NCBI RefSeq assembly: GCF_004362715.1
Contig: NZ_SNYC01000006.1
Span: 62,001-126,000, forward strand
Length of the DNA: 64,000 bases
Direction of reading: 5' to 3'
Origin: Pedobacter metabolipauper
GTDB taxonomy: Bacteria; Bacteroidota; Bacteroidia; Sphingobacteriales; Sphingobacteriaceae
Both the position numbers and the translations under genes were made by a program. Under the pieces are notes generated by a model. That model was not told the origin of the DNA and did not search any database. It saw nothing but the letters and a program-made list of their open reading frames with translations. Positions 33,363-42,770 of this stretch are shown in pieces. How positions within the stretch are numbered: the first letter of the stretch is position 1; each line of letters begins with the position of its first letter.

Positions 33363-36300
33363 ATGTCTAAATCGATGATCCTACGCCTATCTTCATTATC
33401 GCTAAAGTTTAAGCAAACTGCGCTCTTGGTTCTCTTAATTCTGTTAAGTTCAGCAGTATCGGCACTGGCCCAGTCCAGCACACTTAGTCCGCTATTCAAC
33501 TCAGGTACATCCGGGTATAAAGGAGCTGACTATACGTTCGGCAGAACCACAAAGCCCAACTCCATCAATGCCACCCGGTTAATTACTCAAAAATTGTCGT
33601 GTATCAGTAACACTGATCCAACCTATGGTGATACCGACTATGCTCCAGTGATGGCGAATAGTGGGCTGCCTGTTCGCTACAGCAGTGACAATGATGCCGT
33701 GATCTCGATCGTAAACAATAAAATAAAAATTGTCGGGGCTGGCCGTGTAAACATTACCGCTTCACAAGAGGGTGATGCAATATACTTGCCGGCAAGCATT
33801 ACCAAAACGATCAATGTAGCCCCTTTGCAGGTCACAGTAACTGCCAATGCCCAAACAAAGGTATACGGTAACAATGACCCGGAATTAACCTACACCATTA
33901 CCTCAGGTGCGTTACTGGAAGGTGATACATTTACAGGTTCATTAAACAGGGATGGAGGAGTGAATGTTGGAGAGTACACCATCAATCGAAACACCCTGGC
34001 GTTGAACGTCAACTATACCCTGACGTTTGTAAGTGCAAAGCTGAGCATCACAAAAAGGCCATTGACCATTCATCCGATTTCCGCGACTAAGATATACGGC
34101 AACTCCGACCCAAGTCTTCCATATTCGTTTGATGGCACTTCTCTTGCACCCAACGAGGCTATGACTGGCCTATTTGGAAGGACTTTGGGTGAGAACGCTG
34201 GCACGTATGCACTGACTTTGGGCACTAAGCGACCGGTAAGCACACAAACTTTTGAATTGACCTCAGACAATTATGACATCTCCTTTATAAGCAACAATTT
34301 AACGGTTACACCAAGATCCATAGGCCTGTATGCATATCCTATATCTAAAGAATACGGCGATGCTGATCCTGAGCTAACAGTTAATACATTCTTAGTGGGG
34401 ACGGATAAACTGAGCGGATCACTAGTTAGGACCCCGGGTGAAGATGCAGGTACTTACACCATTAACCAGGGCACATTAATGCCGCCCAGCAGCAATTATA
34501 CTTATACTTTTACGGGAGCGTCCTTTACCATCAATAAAAAGATTATTACTGTTACAGCCAATGCGCAGTCAAAGTTATATTTAGATACCGAACCGGAATT
34601 AAGCTATGAAGCTACTACTCTTCCTTTTAACGAAATTTTTAACGGGAGCCTTACCAGGGCACCAGGAGAAGATGCCGGTAGCTATGCAATTACCCAGGGC
34701 ACACTAGCCTTAAGCGATAACTATACCCTGAACTTTACCGGGGCTGATCTGCAGATCGATAAAAGATTACTGCGTTATACCGCCGATCCGGCTACACGTT
34801 TTTTTGGTGATAACAATCCCGCATTTACTGGAACCGTTACCGGTTTTGTGAATGGAGAAAACCTGGAAAGTGCCACAACTGGCAACCTATTGTTCTCTTC
34901 AACAGAGACATCAGCATCTCCGATTGGAATTTATGCAATTAACGGCTCAGGCTTAGCAGCAAAGAATTATGATTTTATGCAGCATTCTTCCAATGATGCT
35001 GCCTTGAGCGTGGTTCTTTCCAGTGACAATACCCTTTCGTCATTTACAGCACATGTAGGGACGCTAACATCAACTTTTGAGAGTTCCCAACTTAGCTACG
35101 TTATTAACGTCACGGGTTCTTACGTAGTTCTTTCTGGTACGTTAAGCAGTCCACATGCCACTGCTACAATAAACGGCAAACCTTTCATTTCCAATGATTT
35201 TGAAACCGTACCATTACAGCCAGGTAGTAATGCATTAGAAATTATTGTGACCGCACAGGACGAAAGCACCCGCACCTATCAGTTTACCATTAACCGTAAC
35301 TTGTCTGGTAATAACAGGATTGGAGCGCTATACCTTGGCCACGGCAACCTTAGTCCGTCTTTCAATAGCGAAACTTTGAATTATACCGCAACAGTAAGCA
35401 ATGCCGTTTCTTCTATTTCGGTTTCTTCTATTTTGGCCGATACTTCTGCCAGGGTAACTGTGAACGGAGCCAAGGTAACCGAAAACGGAGGTTTATCCGA
35501 AGTGGGACTTTTATTTGGAGAAAACTTGATTAACGTTTTGGTACGTGCAGAGAACGGAGACGAAAGACTGTACACGGTGTTGGTAACGAGGCCAATTTCA
35601 TCAGACGCTACACTGGCCACTCTTGGGACAAGCAGTGCAATTAGCCCTGCATTTTCAGCTGCAGTTACAGATTATACCGCGACCGTACCCTCTTCAATCG
35701 CTACCTATTCTGTAACGCCGGGAACGAATCATGAAAGTGCAATCTTGTCCATCTCACTAAATGGTATGCCTTTAGCATCTGAAGCCACAGCAATACCGCT
35801 GCAAATTGGCCTTAACAATATTGTAATTTTAGTCACTGCGCAGGATAGCGTTACGACTAAAACCTATAGAATTCAGGTAAATCGTGTACCATCTAATGTT
35901 GCAACAGCCAATGTAAGTGTGGTTGGCACCACCAAGTTGGTATCTACTGCCGGCACAGGATATAAAAACTATCTGACATCCATCAATGTCAGTGCGACCT
36001 CCATCCAGGTAAAAGCCGCATTGGACAATAAAAACGCAAGCGTGACCATAAACGGGGAACCCGCTGTTTCAGGTGTATATACTGTGGTACCGCTTCTGGC
36101 AGACTCAACCCTGATCGATGTACTGGTCACTGCTGAGGACGGAATCACACAAAAATCTTATACCATTAAGGTAAAGCGTACTGGGATGAATATTGCAACA
36201 GCCAAAGTAGGTGTGCTCGGCGCTACCAAGCTCGTATCTATTACCGGACCGGGGTATGTGAATTATCTGACATCCATTAATGTCAGGGCGACCTCCATCC

Positions 36301-39209
36301 AGGTAAAAGCCGCATTGGACGATAAAAACGCAAGCGTGACCATAAATGGGGAACCGGCTATTTCAGGTGAATATACTGTGGTACCACTTCTTGCAGACTC
36401 AACCCTGATCGATGTGCTGGTCACCGCAGAGAACGGCATCACACAAAAATCTTATACCATTACGGTAAAGCGTACCGGGCTGAATATTGCAACAGCCAAT
36501 TTAGGTGTACTCGGCGCTACCAAGATCGTATCTACCACCGGACCGGGGTATATGAATTATGTAACATACCTTAATGTCGGTGCTAACTCCATCCAGGTAA
36601 AAGCCGCATTGGACGATAAAAACGCAACCGTGACCATAAACGGGGAACCCGCTGTTTCAGGTGAATATGCCACGGTACCACTTCTTGCAGACTCAACCCT
36701 GATCAATGTGCTGGTCACCGCTGAGGACGGCAGCACACAAAAATCTTATACCATTGCGGTAAAGCGTACTGGGATGAATATTGCAACAGCCAAAGTAAGT
36801 GTACTCGGCACTACCAAATTCGTGTCTACTACTGGGTCCGGATATATGAATTATCTGACATCCATTAATATCAATGCAACCTCAATTAAAGTAAGAGCCG
36901 CATTGGATGATAAAAATGCAAGCGTGACCATAAACGGGGAACCCGCTGTTTCAGGTGAATATGCTGTGGTACCACTTCTTACAGACTCAACCCTGATCAA
37001 TGTGCTGGTTACCGCAGAGAATGGCATCGCACAAAAATCTTATACCATTACGGTAAAGCGTACAGGAATGAATATTGCAACAGCCGATATAAATGTGCTC
37101 GGCGCCACCAAGCTCGTATCTACCACCGGACCCGGGTATGTGAATTATCTGACGTCCATTAATGTTAGTGCGACCTCCATCCAGGTAAAAGCCGCATTAG
37201 ACGATGACAATGCACGCGTGACCATAAACGGGGAACCCGCTGTTTCAGGTGTATATGCCCTGGTACCACTTCTTGCAGACTCAACATTGATCGATGTGCT
37301 GGTCACCGCAGAGAACGGCATCATACAAAAATCTTATACCATTAAGGTAAAGCGTACTGGTATGAATATCGCAACTGCCAAAGTAAGTGTGCTCGGTGCT
37401 ACCAAGCTCGTATCTATTACCGGACCGGGGTATGTGAATTACCTGACATCCATTAATGTTAGTGCGACCTCCATCCAGGTAAAAGCCGCATTAGACGATA
37501 AAAATGCAAGCGTGACCATAAACGGGGAACCCGCTATTTCAGGTGAATATACTGTGGTACCACTTCTTGCAGACTCAACCCTGATCGATGTACTGGTTAC
37601 CGCTGAGAACGGTGCTACACAAAAATCTTATACCATTACGGTAAAGCGTACTGGGCTGAATATTGCAACAGCCAATTTAGGTGTACTCGGCGCTACCAAG
37701 ATCGTATCTACCACCGGACCGGGGTATATGAATTATCTGACGTACACTAATATCAGTGCAACCTCCATCCAGGTAAAAGCCGCATTGGACGATGAAAATG
37801 CAAGCGTGACTATAAACGGGGAACCCGCTGTTTCAGGTGAATATGCCACAGTACCACTTCTTGCAGACTCAACATTGATCTATATGCTGGTTACCGCTGA
37901 GGACGGCATCACACAAAAATCTTATACCATTGCGGTAAAGCGTACAGGGACGAATATTGCAACAGCCAAAGTAACTGTACTCGGCACTACCAAACTTGTA
38001 TCTACTACTGGGTCCGGATATATGAATTATCTGACATCCATTAATATCAATGCAACCTCAATTAAAGTAAGAGCCGCATTGGGTGATAAAAATGCAAGCG
38101 TGACCATAAACGGGGAACCCGCTGTTTCAGGTGTATATGCTGTGGTACCACTTCTGGCAGACTCAACCCTGATCGATGTACTGGTTACCGCAGAGAACGG
38201 CATTGCACAAAAATCTTATACCATTACGGTAAAGCGTACAGGGATGAATATTGCAACAGCCAAAGTAGGTGTGCTCGCTGCTACCAAACTCGTATCTACC
38301 ACCGGACCGGGGTATGTGAATTATCTGACATCCATTAATGTTAGTGCGACCTCCATCCAGGTAAAAGCTGCATTAGACGATGAAAATGCAAGCGTGACCA
38401 TAAACGGGGAACCCGCTGTTTCAGGTGTATATTCCCTGGTACCACTTCTGGCAGACTCAACATTGATCGATGTGCTGGTAACGGCAGAGAACGGCATTAC
38501 GCAAAAATCATATACCATTACCGTTAAGCGTACAGGAATGAATATTGCGACAGCTAAAGTAGCTGTGCTCGGCGGGACCAAGTTGATATCAATCCCCGGA
38601 TCGGGATATATAAATTATCTGACGTCTATCAATCTTGATGCCACCTCCATTCAGGTAAAAGCAGCATTGGACGATAAAAACGCAAAAGTGACCGTAAACG
38701 GTGAACCGGCTGTTTCAGGGGCATATTCCATTGTACCACTTCTCTCAGGCTCAACCCTGATCGATGTGCTGGTCACTGCAGAGAACGGCATCACACAAAA
38801 ATCATATATCATTATTGTAGAACGGATGACAAATGACTCCGTCATCATACCTGCAAGGCCCGTTATGCTTAAGGAAGAATTTAAACAGACTACGATAACC
38901 AATCTGGAAACGCAGAATGCAAAAACCAAACTTTTAGTCCACCAAGGATTGACACCGAATGGTGACGGCATAAATGACTACCTGCAGATTGATGCAATTA
39001 ACGACTTCCCGGAAAATAACTTTTCTATCGTCAACTCCAACGGGATGCTCGTCTATCAAACAAAAGAGTACGGTAAAGACGGAAATATATTCAATGGATA
39101 TTCCAATAATGGAAGTAAACTGGTACCTGGCACTTACTACTACATTCTCGAATATAAAGACGGCAAAGCCAAAAATAAAAAAACAGGATATATTATTCTT
39201 AAATACTAA
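33363..39209 (+). CDS. Giant T9SS-exported repeat protein (MBG, cadherin-like domains, type-B tail)
   Basis: 1948 residues. The signal peptide ends near ALAQ (residue 37). An Ig-like region (about 60-150) is followed by five MBG-type domains (about 153-555), recognisable by KVYGNNDPELTYT, KIYGNSDPSLPY, EYGDADPELTV, KLYLDTEPELSYE and RFFGDNNPAFTG. Three cadherin-like beta-sandwich domains (about 556-844) each end in a TxKTYxIxVxR-like strand. Ten 98-residue repeats of the same fold fill 845-1824, with core VTINGEPAVSG. The C-terminal ~95 residues (TPNGDGINDYLQI through GYIILKY) are a CHU_C/type-B T9SS sorting domain. The protein is predicted to be extracellular and extended; an adhesin or gliding-type filament is the likeliest role. 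The T9SS partner gene is 20 nt downstream. Confidence 0.88.
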   Translation: MSKSMILRLSSLSLKFKQTALLVLLILLSSAVSALAQSSTLSPLFNSGTSGYKGADYTFGRTTKPNSINATRLITQKLSCISNTDPTYGDTDYAPVMANSGLPVRYSSDNDAVISIVNNKIKIVGAGRVNITASQEGDAIYLPASITKTINVAPLQVTVTANAQTKVYGNNDPELTYTITSGALLEGDTFTGSLNRDGGVNVGEYTINRNTLALNVNYTLTFVSAKLSITKRPLTIHPISATKIYGNSDPSLPYSFDGTSLAPNEAMTGLFGRTLGENAGTYALTLGTKRPVSTQTFELTSDNYDISFISNNLTVTPRSIGLYAYPISKEYGDADPELTVNTFLVGTDKLSGSLVRTPGEDAGTYTINQGTLMPPSSNYTYTFTGASFTINKKIITVTANAQSKLYLDTEPELSYEATTLPFNEIFNGSLTRAPGEDAGSYAITQGTLALSDNYTLNFTGADLQIDKRLLRYTADPATRFFGDNNPAFTGTVTGFVNGENLESATTGNLLFSSTETSASPIGIYAINGSGLAAKNYDFMQHSSNDAALSVVLSSDNTLSSFTAHVGTLTSTFESSQLSYVINVTGSYVVLSGTLSSPHATATINGKPFISNDFETVPLQPGSNALEIIVTAQDESTRTYQFTINRNLSGNNRIGALYLGHGNLSPSFNSETLNYTATVSNAVSSISVSSILADTSARVTVNGAKVTENGGLSEVGLLFGENLINVLVRAENGDERLYTVLVTRPISSDATLATLGTSSAISPAFSAAVTDYTATVPSSIATYSVTPGTNHESAILSISLNGMPLASEATAIPLQIGLNNIVILVTAQDSVTTKTYRIQVNRVPSNVATANVSVVGTTKLVSTAGTGYKNYLTSINVSATSIQVKAALDNKNASVTINGEPAVSGVYTVVPLLADSTLIDVLVTAEDGITQKSYTIKVKRTGMNIATAKVGVLGATKLVSITGPGYVNYLTSINVRATSIQVKAALDDKNASVTINGEPAISGEYTVVPLLADSTLIDVLVTAENGITQKSYTITVKRTGLNIATANLGVLGATKIVSTTGPGYMNYVTYLNVGANSIQVKAALDDKNATVTINGEPAVSGEYATVPLLADSTLINVLVTAEDGSTQKSYTIAVKRTGMNIATAKVSVLGTTKFVSTTGSGYMNYLTSININATSIKVRAALDDKNASVTINGEPAVSGEYAVVPLLTDSTLINVLVTAENGIAQKSYTITVKRTGMNIATADINVLGATKLVSTTGPGYVNYLTSINVSATSIQVKAALDDDNARVTINGEPAVSGVYALVPLLADSTLIDVLVTAENGIIQKSYTIKVKRTGMNIATAKVSVLGATKLVSITGPGYVNYLTSINVSATSIQVKAALDDKNASVTINGEPAISGEYTVVPLLADSTLIDVLVTAENGATQKSYTITVKRTGLNIATANLGVLGATKIVSTTGPGYMNYLTYTNISATSIQVKAALDDENASVTINGEPAVSGEYATVPLLADSTLIYMLVTAEDGITQKSYTIAVKRTGTNIATAKVTVLGTTKLVSTTGSGYMNYLTSININATSIKVRAALGDKNASVTINGEPAVSGVYAVVPLLADSTLIDVLVTAENGIAQKSYTITVKRTGMNIATAKVGVLAATKLVSTTGPGYVNYLTSINVSATSIQVKAALDDENASVTINGEPAVSGVYSLVPLLADSTLIDVLVTAENGITQKSYTITVKRTGMNIATAKVAVLGGTKLISIPGSGYINYLTSINLDATSIQVKAALDDKNAKVTVNGEPAVSGAYSIVPLLSGSTLIDVLVTAENGITQKSYIIIVERMTNDSVIIPARPVMLKEEFKQTTITNLETQNAKTKLLVHQGLTPNGDGINDYLQIDAINDFPENNFSIVNSNGMLVYQTKEYGKDGNIFNGYSNNGSKLVPGTYYYILEYKDGKAKNKKTGYIILKY
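35895..38834 (+). repeat. Ten in-frame 294-bp tandem repeats
   Basis: Units begin at 35895, 36189, 36483, 36777, 37071, 37365, 37659, 37953, 38247 and 38541. Each is exactly 294 bp (98 codons), with no insertions or deletions. Each begins with the N(I/V)ATA codons and ends with KRTG in nine of ten. Units 1 and 10 are the most diverged, as expected for array edges. Homology at DNA level is high in the inner units, so recombination can change copy number. Confidence 0.95.
36189..38540 (+). repeat. Duplicated four-repeat block (2 x 1176 bp)
   Basis: Within the array, unit 2 pairs with 6, 3 with 7, 4 with 8 and 5 with 9. Markers are SITGPGYV and AISGEYT in 2 and 6; NLGVLGATKIVST and YATVP in 3 and 7; TTGSGYMNYLTSININATSIKVRAAL in split form in 4 and 8; SGVY(A/S)LVP in 5 and 9. 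Block A is 36189-37364 and block B 37365-38540. This is the trace of one tandem duplication of a four-unit block, followed by point divergence. Confidence 0.85.
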
Positions 39210-39229
39210 AATGAAGACTAAAATAATTC

Positions 39230-40132
39230 ATGTCTTATAATATTGCTCTCCCAATCCTGCTGCTGATCTTATTAGTAGGCGGCAGGATTTCAGCACAACA
39301 GCAAGTATATAGCTATAGTCAGTATGCAGACAACCTTACCCCTGTTAATTCTGCCTACGCGATGCTGGACAAATCAGGATTTGTAAGTGCCTTAGGACAC
39401 CGGCAATTTATAGGGATTGAAGATGCCCCCAGCAGTTTGATGTTCACGGGAAGTTTACCCATTACACCTATTCATGCATCAGCTGGCATTTACCTGCTAA
39501 ATGACAGAACCCCGTTGGTGAGACAATTGGAGATCAATACATTTTTCGCAAAAAGTATCCAAATTACCTCAAACCAATATTTATCAATAGGCGTTAATGC
39601 AGGCATGAGAAATTATGCTTCTAATTATTCAGCGTTGGATCCATCTGATCCCGAATTCATGACTGATGTACACGATACCAAGCCTAATATCGGTTTTAGT
39701 ATGATGTATTATAGTGACAGGTTCTATCTGGGCCTTTCTGCTCCGCAACTTACGTTTGGAAATCCCGAAACTGCATTTGCTCAGCAAACAAATCCTTTAA
39801 AAAGTCCTTATTTCTTTTCCGGGGCATTCCTTGCTGTGCTTTCTGACGAGGTTAAATTAAAACCCGCCGTGTTGGTCAGCTACGTCAAGAATACCCCAAT
39901 AGCCGGAAGCTTTTCTGGAACCTTATATATTAAAGAAACTTTTGGGATCGGTGCTTATTATAACTCTGATAAAGTTATAGCCGGCACCGTTTCTGTGACT
40001 TTCAGCAACTTCAAAATAGGCTACAGCTATGCAACAGGTATTTCCTACAATACCCGCAATTTAAATAATGCAAGAAACGAAATCGGCTTATCATACAGGT
40101 TCGGATCAGAACGATCACCAAAACTTTTATAA
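39230..40132 (+). CDS. PorP/SprF-family T9SS outer-membrane protein
   Basis: A 300-residue protein with a signal peptide (ending ISAQQ, residue about 24) and then QVYSYSQYADNLTPVNSAYAMLDKSG, the standard PorP/SprF opening. Repeated beta strands (FVSALGHRQFIGIEDAPSSLMFTGSLP, SLGVNAG-like, IGFSMMYYSDRFYLGLSAPQ) end in NEIGLSYRF. In Flavobacterium, SprF is required to export the adhesin SprB, whose gene is just upstream, and PorP/SprF genes commonly follow type-B tailed proteins. Here it lies 20 nt after the 1948-residue type-B protein, so it is the likely dedicated partner. Confidence 0.9.
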   Translation: MSYNIALPILLLILLVGGRISAQQQVYSYSQYADNLTPVNSAYAMLDKSGFVSALGHRQFIGIEDAPSSLMFTGSLPITPIHASAGIYLLNDRTPLVRQLEINTFFAKSIQITSNQYLSIGVNAGMRNYASNYSALDPSDPEFMTDVHDTKPNIGFSMMYYSDRFYLGLSAPQLTFGNPETAFAQQTNPLKSPYFFSGAFLAVLSDEVKLKPAVLVSYVKNTPIAGSFSGTLYIKETFGIGAYYNSDKVIAGTVSVTFSNFKIGYSYATGISYNTRNLNNARNEIGLSYRFGSERSPKLL

Positions 40133-40394
40133 GATGATTTCCATCAATCGGAGCAGCATTTGCAGCTGCTTTAGTCTGGTATGTATGAGCGTAAAGTGTC
40201 GGTATAGAATCTGATTGCAGTTAACACTTCAACATACAGCGAGAGTTTTATGGATTAAGGAATTACCCGCTACCAACAGCAACCATCTAAAGAGTTAATA
40301 GGGATTTAACAAATTGAAAAAGATCAATATTCTATTTTTATATTACGATTATTTCGTAGATTTACGAAAATAAAATAGACTTAAACTCAATGGT
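40133..40394. other. Intergenic region with a palindrome before the GLPGLI gene
   Basis: No gene is supported. A 7-bp inverted repeat TTTCGTA (40352-40358) / TACGAAA (40363-40369) with a 4-nt spacer lies 26 nt before the GLPGLI ATG. A TATTTTTA at 40333-40340 with TTG about 16 nt upstream may be the promoter, which would put the palindrome in the 5' leader, where an operator could act. Confidence 0.3.
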
Positions 40395-41246
40395 ATGAAA
40401 TCTGTATTTATTCTCTTTTTATTAATGGCTCTTTTTACTCCTGTTTTTGCCCAGAAACCCGACAGCGTTTTAGCAAGAGTTCGTTATACGTATATCAGCA
40501 AGGCAGACAGTTCTGCGGACAGCAAGCCGCGAAAAGAAAATATGCTCCTGTTTCTTGGCAAGAATGCTTCCGTTTATACCAGCTACGACAGGATTATCCA
40601 TGAAACTATAGAGGACAGAAAATTTAGGGCGATGATGGCTGCCAGTGCAAACGGAAGTCCAAAGGCATACATTGTTGACAATACTGCGACTGCCTGGATG
40701 TCGGCCTCAACAAATCTGTATTTTAGCGGAGAAGACCGGTTTTATACCCGGGAGGTGATTGCATTAAATAATTATATCTATGAAGAGAAACCAGCTAAGA
40801 TCAATTGGAAGATTAGCCATGACACGTTAACTTTTTCAGGTCTGCGTTGTCAAAAAGCAACAGGAACACTTGAAGGCAAGAACTTCGTTGCCTGGTTTGC
40901 CCCAGGCCTTCAGTTTAAAACAGGTCCGTGGAAACTAAACGGACTGCCAGGTTTAATTGTTGAAGCTTATGATGATCAAAAATCTTTACAGTTTCAATTT
41001 GCAGGTTTTGAACAAGCAAAAGATTTTAATAACGAGCGTGATACCGGAGGGGCATCAGACCCTAAGAAAGGTAGCGTGGCTGCTATATTTCAAATGATCG
41101 GTATGGATGCAGGCCTTGCCTATTTCGAGAACGTGATCAAGTTTCCTGCAAATGCGGTTAAAATTGAGCAATCACAAATGGAAAAACTAAAAGCTGCGTT
41201 TAAGAAAGATCCAAAAGGATTTACAAAAGCACTCTCTGGATTTTAA
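40395..41246 (+). CDS. GLPGLI family protein
   Basis: A 283-residue exported protein. The signal peptide MKSVFILFLLMALFTPVFAQ precedes a domain with LARVRYTYISKADSS, FSGLRCQKATGTLEGKNFVAWFAPGL and the family-defining GPWKLNGLPGLIVEAYDD (residues about 180-197). GLPGLI proteins are common in Bacteroidota and of unknown function; they are presumed periplasmic or surface-associated. The C-terminal KAAFKKDPKGFTKALSGF is atypical. Same strand as the T9SS cassette but 262 nt apart, so it is probably a separate unit. Confidence 0.85.
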   Translation: MKSVFILFLLMALFTPVFAQKPDSVLARVRYTYISKADSSADSKPRKENMLLFLGKNASVYTSYDRIIHETIEDRKFRAMMAASANGSPKAYIVDNTATAWMSASTNLYFSGEDRFYTREVIALNNYIYEEKPAKINWKISHDTLTFSGLRCQKATGTLEGKNFVAWFAPGLQFKTGPWKLNGLPGLIVEAYDDQKSLQFQFAGFEQAKDFNNERDTGGASDPKKGSVAAIFQMIGMDAGLAYFENVIKFPANAVKIEQSQMEKLKAAFKKDPKGFTKALSGF

Positions 41247-41458
41247 CACGGCCTTTAGAGGAGCATTCCATTCAGGCAGTCGAAAAATAGCTGATCTGGA
41301 AACTGTTCTTATCATTAAATATACGACAAGTATCATCTGCTTATCACAGCAACAAAACAGGAAGCAGACGCTGATTAAAGACCATTCATTTCGTTAATAT
41401 TTGATTTAAGGCCTCATTTTTGTTGAAATACTACTTTTCAAATGCCTTAATTTAATCT

Positions 41459-42697
41459 ATGGATACTTTTACTACGATTGCCATTCTCTTTACAATTAGT
41501 TCATTTATTGCCTATATCAATCATCGATTTGTTAAACTTCCCGGAACTATCGGGATTATGGTGGTTTCTATAGTGCTGTCTCTATTCATTCTTATTGCAG
41601 GGAAATCATTACCTGAAGTGAATCGTTTTATTAAAGAACTTACTTCCAGTATAGACTTTACGAAAGCACTGCTGGACATCATGCTGGCCTTCCTGCTATT
41701 TGCAAGTGCCCTGCATTTTGATGTAGAAAAGTTAAAGGCGCAAAAGTTGCCTGTACTGATATTAAGCACGGTTGGTGTTATTGGTTCTACGATCATATTC
41801 GGATTTTTATTTTTCTGGACACTGCCTTTATTTGGTATTGATGTACCCATACTATACTGCTTACTTTTTGGTGCCCTGATCTCTCCCACTGATCCCGTCG
41901 CTGTTCTTTCCGTTCTTAAAAAATCAAAGATTCCAAAGTCGCTGGAAACTATTATTGGTGGCGAATCACTTTTTAATGATGGGGTAGGTATCCTGCTTTT
42001 TGTTACGCTGCGCGAACTTACAGAGAATACAGAAACAGCGTTCTCCTGGTCGCATTCCGCTCAATTATTTGCGATTGAAGTTTTTGGAGGCATCGCATTG
42101 GGCGTTGCTTTTGGCTGGATTTGTATACAGCTGATAAAAAAAGCCGACGAACTGCAAACTATTTTAATGATGACCATTTCCCTGGTGATGTTAATTTCTG
42201 TTATTGGATCATTACTGCATGTTTCCATTCCATTGGCTGCAGTTAGTGCCGGATTGATGCTGAGCAATATGAAATTAGGTGAAACCCCTGAAGCCGTACG
42301 CCTTAAAGACCTGGTTGACCGGATTTGGGGCCTAATTGATGATCTGTTAAATACCATTCTATTTGTACTGATTGGATTACAGATTGTAATCATCACTTTT
42401 TACAGTGCATATTGGCTAATTAGCCTTCTGGCTATCGTGTTTGTTCTGGTTGCACGTGCAATAAGCATTACACTTCCCTCTATTCTGCTGGCGCGTACGC
42501 TTGAACTACCCTATAAGCGTATCGGTATTATCATATGGGCTGGTTTAAGAGGTGGCATATCCGTTGCACTGGCATTGTCACTTCCTGAGTCTGAATTTAA
42601 ACCGATGATCGTTTCGGTAAGCTACGTTATTGTGATCTTCTCCATTATTGTTCAGGGCCTGACCTTAAATAAGGTGGTAAACAAACTGGTAGATTAA
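41459..42697 (+). CDS. CPA1-family Na+(K+)/H+ antiporter
   Basis: A 412-residue membrane protein with about 12 hydrophobic segments. GALISPTDPVAVLSVLKK (residues about 138-155) and IIGGESLFNDGVGILLFVTLRE (residues about 163-184) carry the Asp-containing motif of the NhaP/NHE cation-proton antiporter core. GLRGGISVALALSLP near residue 365 is the conserved Arg-containing segment. There is no long cytosolic tail. It faces the potassium transporter gene kup, a pairing that fits cation homeostasis. Confidence 0.92.
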   Translation: MDTFTTIAILFTISSFIAYINHRFVKLPGTIGIMVVSIVLSLFILIAGKSLPEVNRFIKELTSSIDFTKALLDIMLAFLLFASALHFDVEKLKAQKLPVLILSTVGVIGSTIIFGFLFFWTLPLFGIDVPILYCLLFGALISPTDPVAVLSVLKKSKIPKSLETIIGGESLFNDGVGILLFVTLRELTENTETAFSWSHSAQLFAIEVFGGIALGVAFGWICIQLIKKADELQTILMMTISLVMLISVIGSLLHVSIPLAAVSAGLMLSNMKLGETPEAVRLKDLVDRIWGLIDDLLNTILFVLIGLQIVIITFYSAYWLISLLAIVFVLVARAISITLPSILLARTLELPYKRIGIIIWAGLRGGISVALALSLPESEFKPMIVSVSYVIVIFSIIVQGLTLNKVVNKLVD

Positions 42698-42731
42698 TAA
42701 AGCTTTAGCAGCCTAACGAATTATTATGCAG

Positions 42732-42770
42732 GACATAGAATTAAACCGGTAACCGGTTCAGTTCTATGTC
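42732..42770. other. Long imperfect hairpin spanning the kup stop codon
   Basis: GACATAGAA (42732-42740) pairs with TTCTATGTC (42762-42770), and the inner TTAAACCGG (42741-42749) pairs with CCGGTTCAG (42753-42761) except for one mismatch and one G-T wobble. The 18-bp stem has a 3-nt loop. The kup stop codon lies inside it. It sits between the convergent antiporter and kup genes and has no adjacent T-run on either strand. Confidence 0.6.

Noticed and set aside
35895..38834. Regular repeats suggesting a CRISPR or satellite array
   Set aside because: The period is 294 bp, the repeats are in frame through one long coding sequence, and they encode a consistent protein domain.
40134..40210. Short frame right after the SprF gene
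   Set aside because: About 23 codons, Cys/Ser-rich, with no signal or similarity; probably chance.
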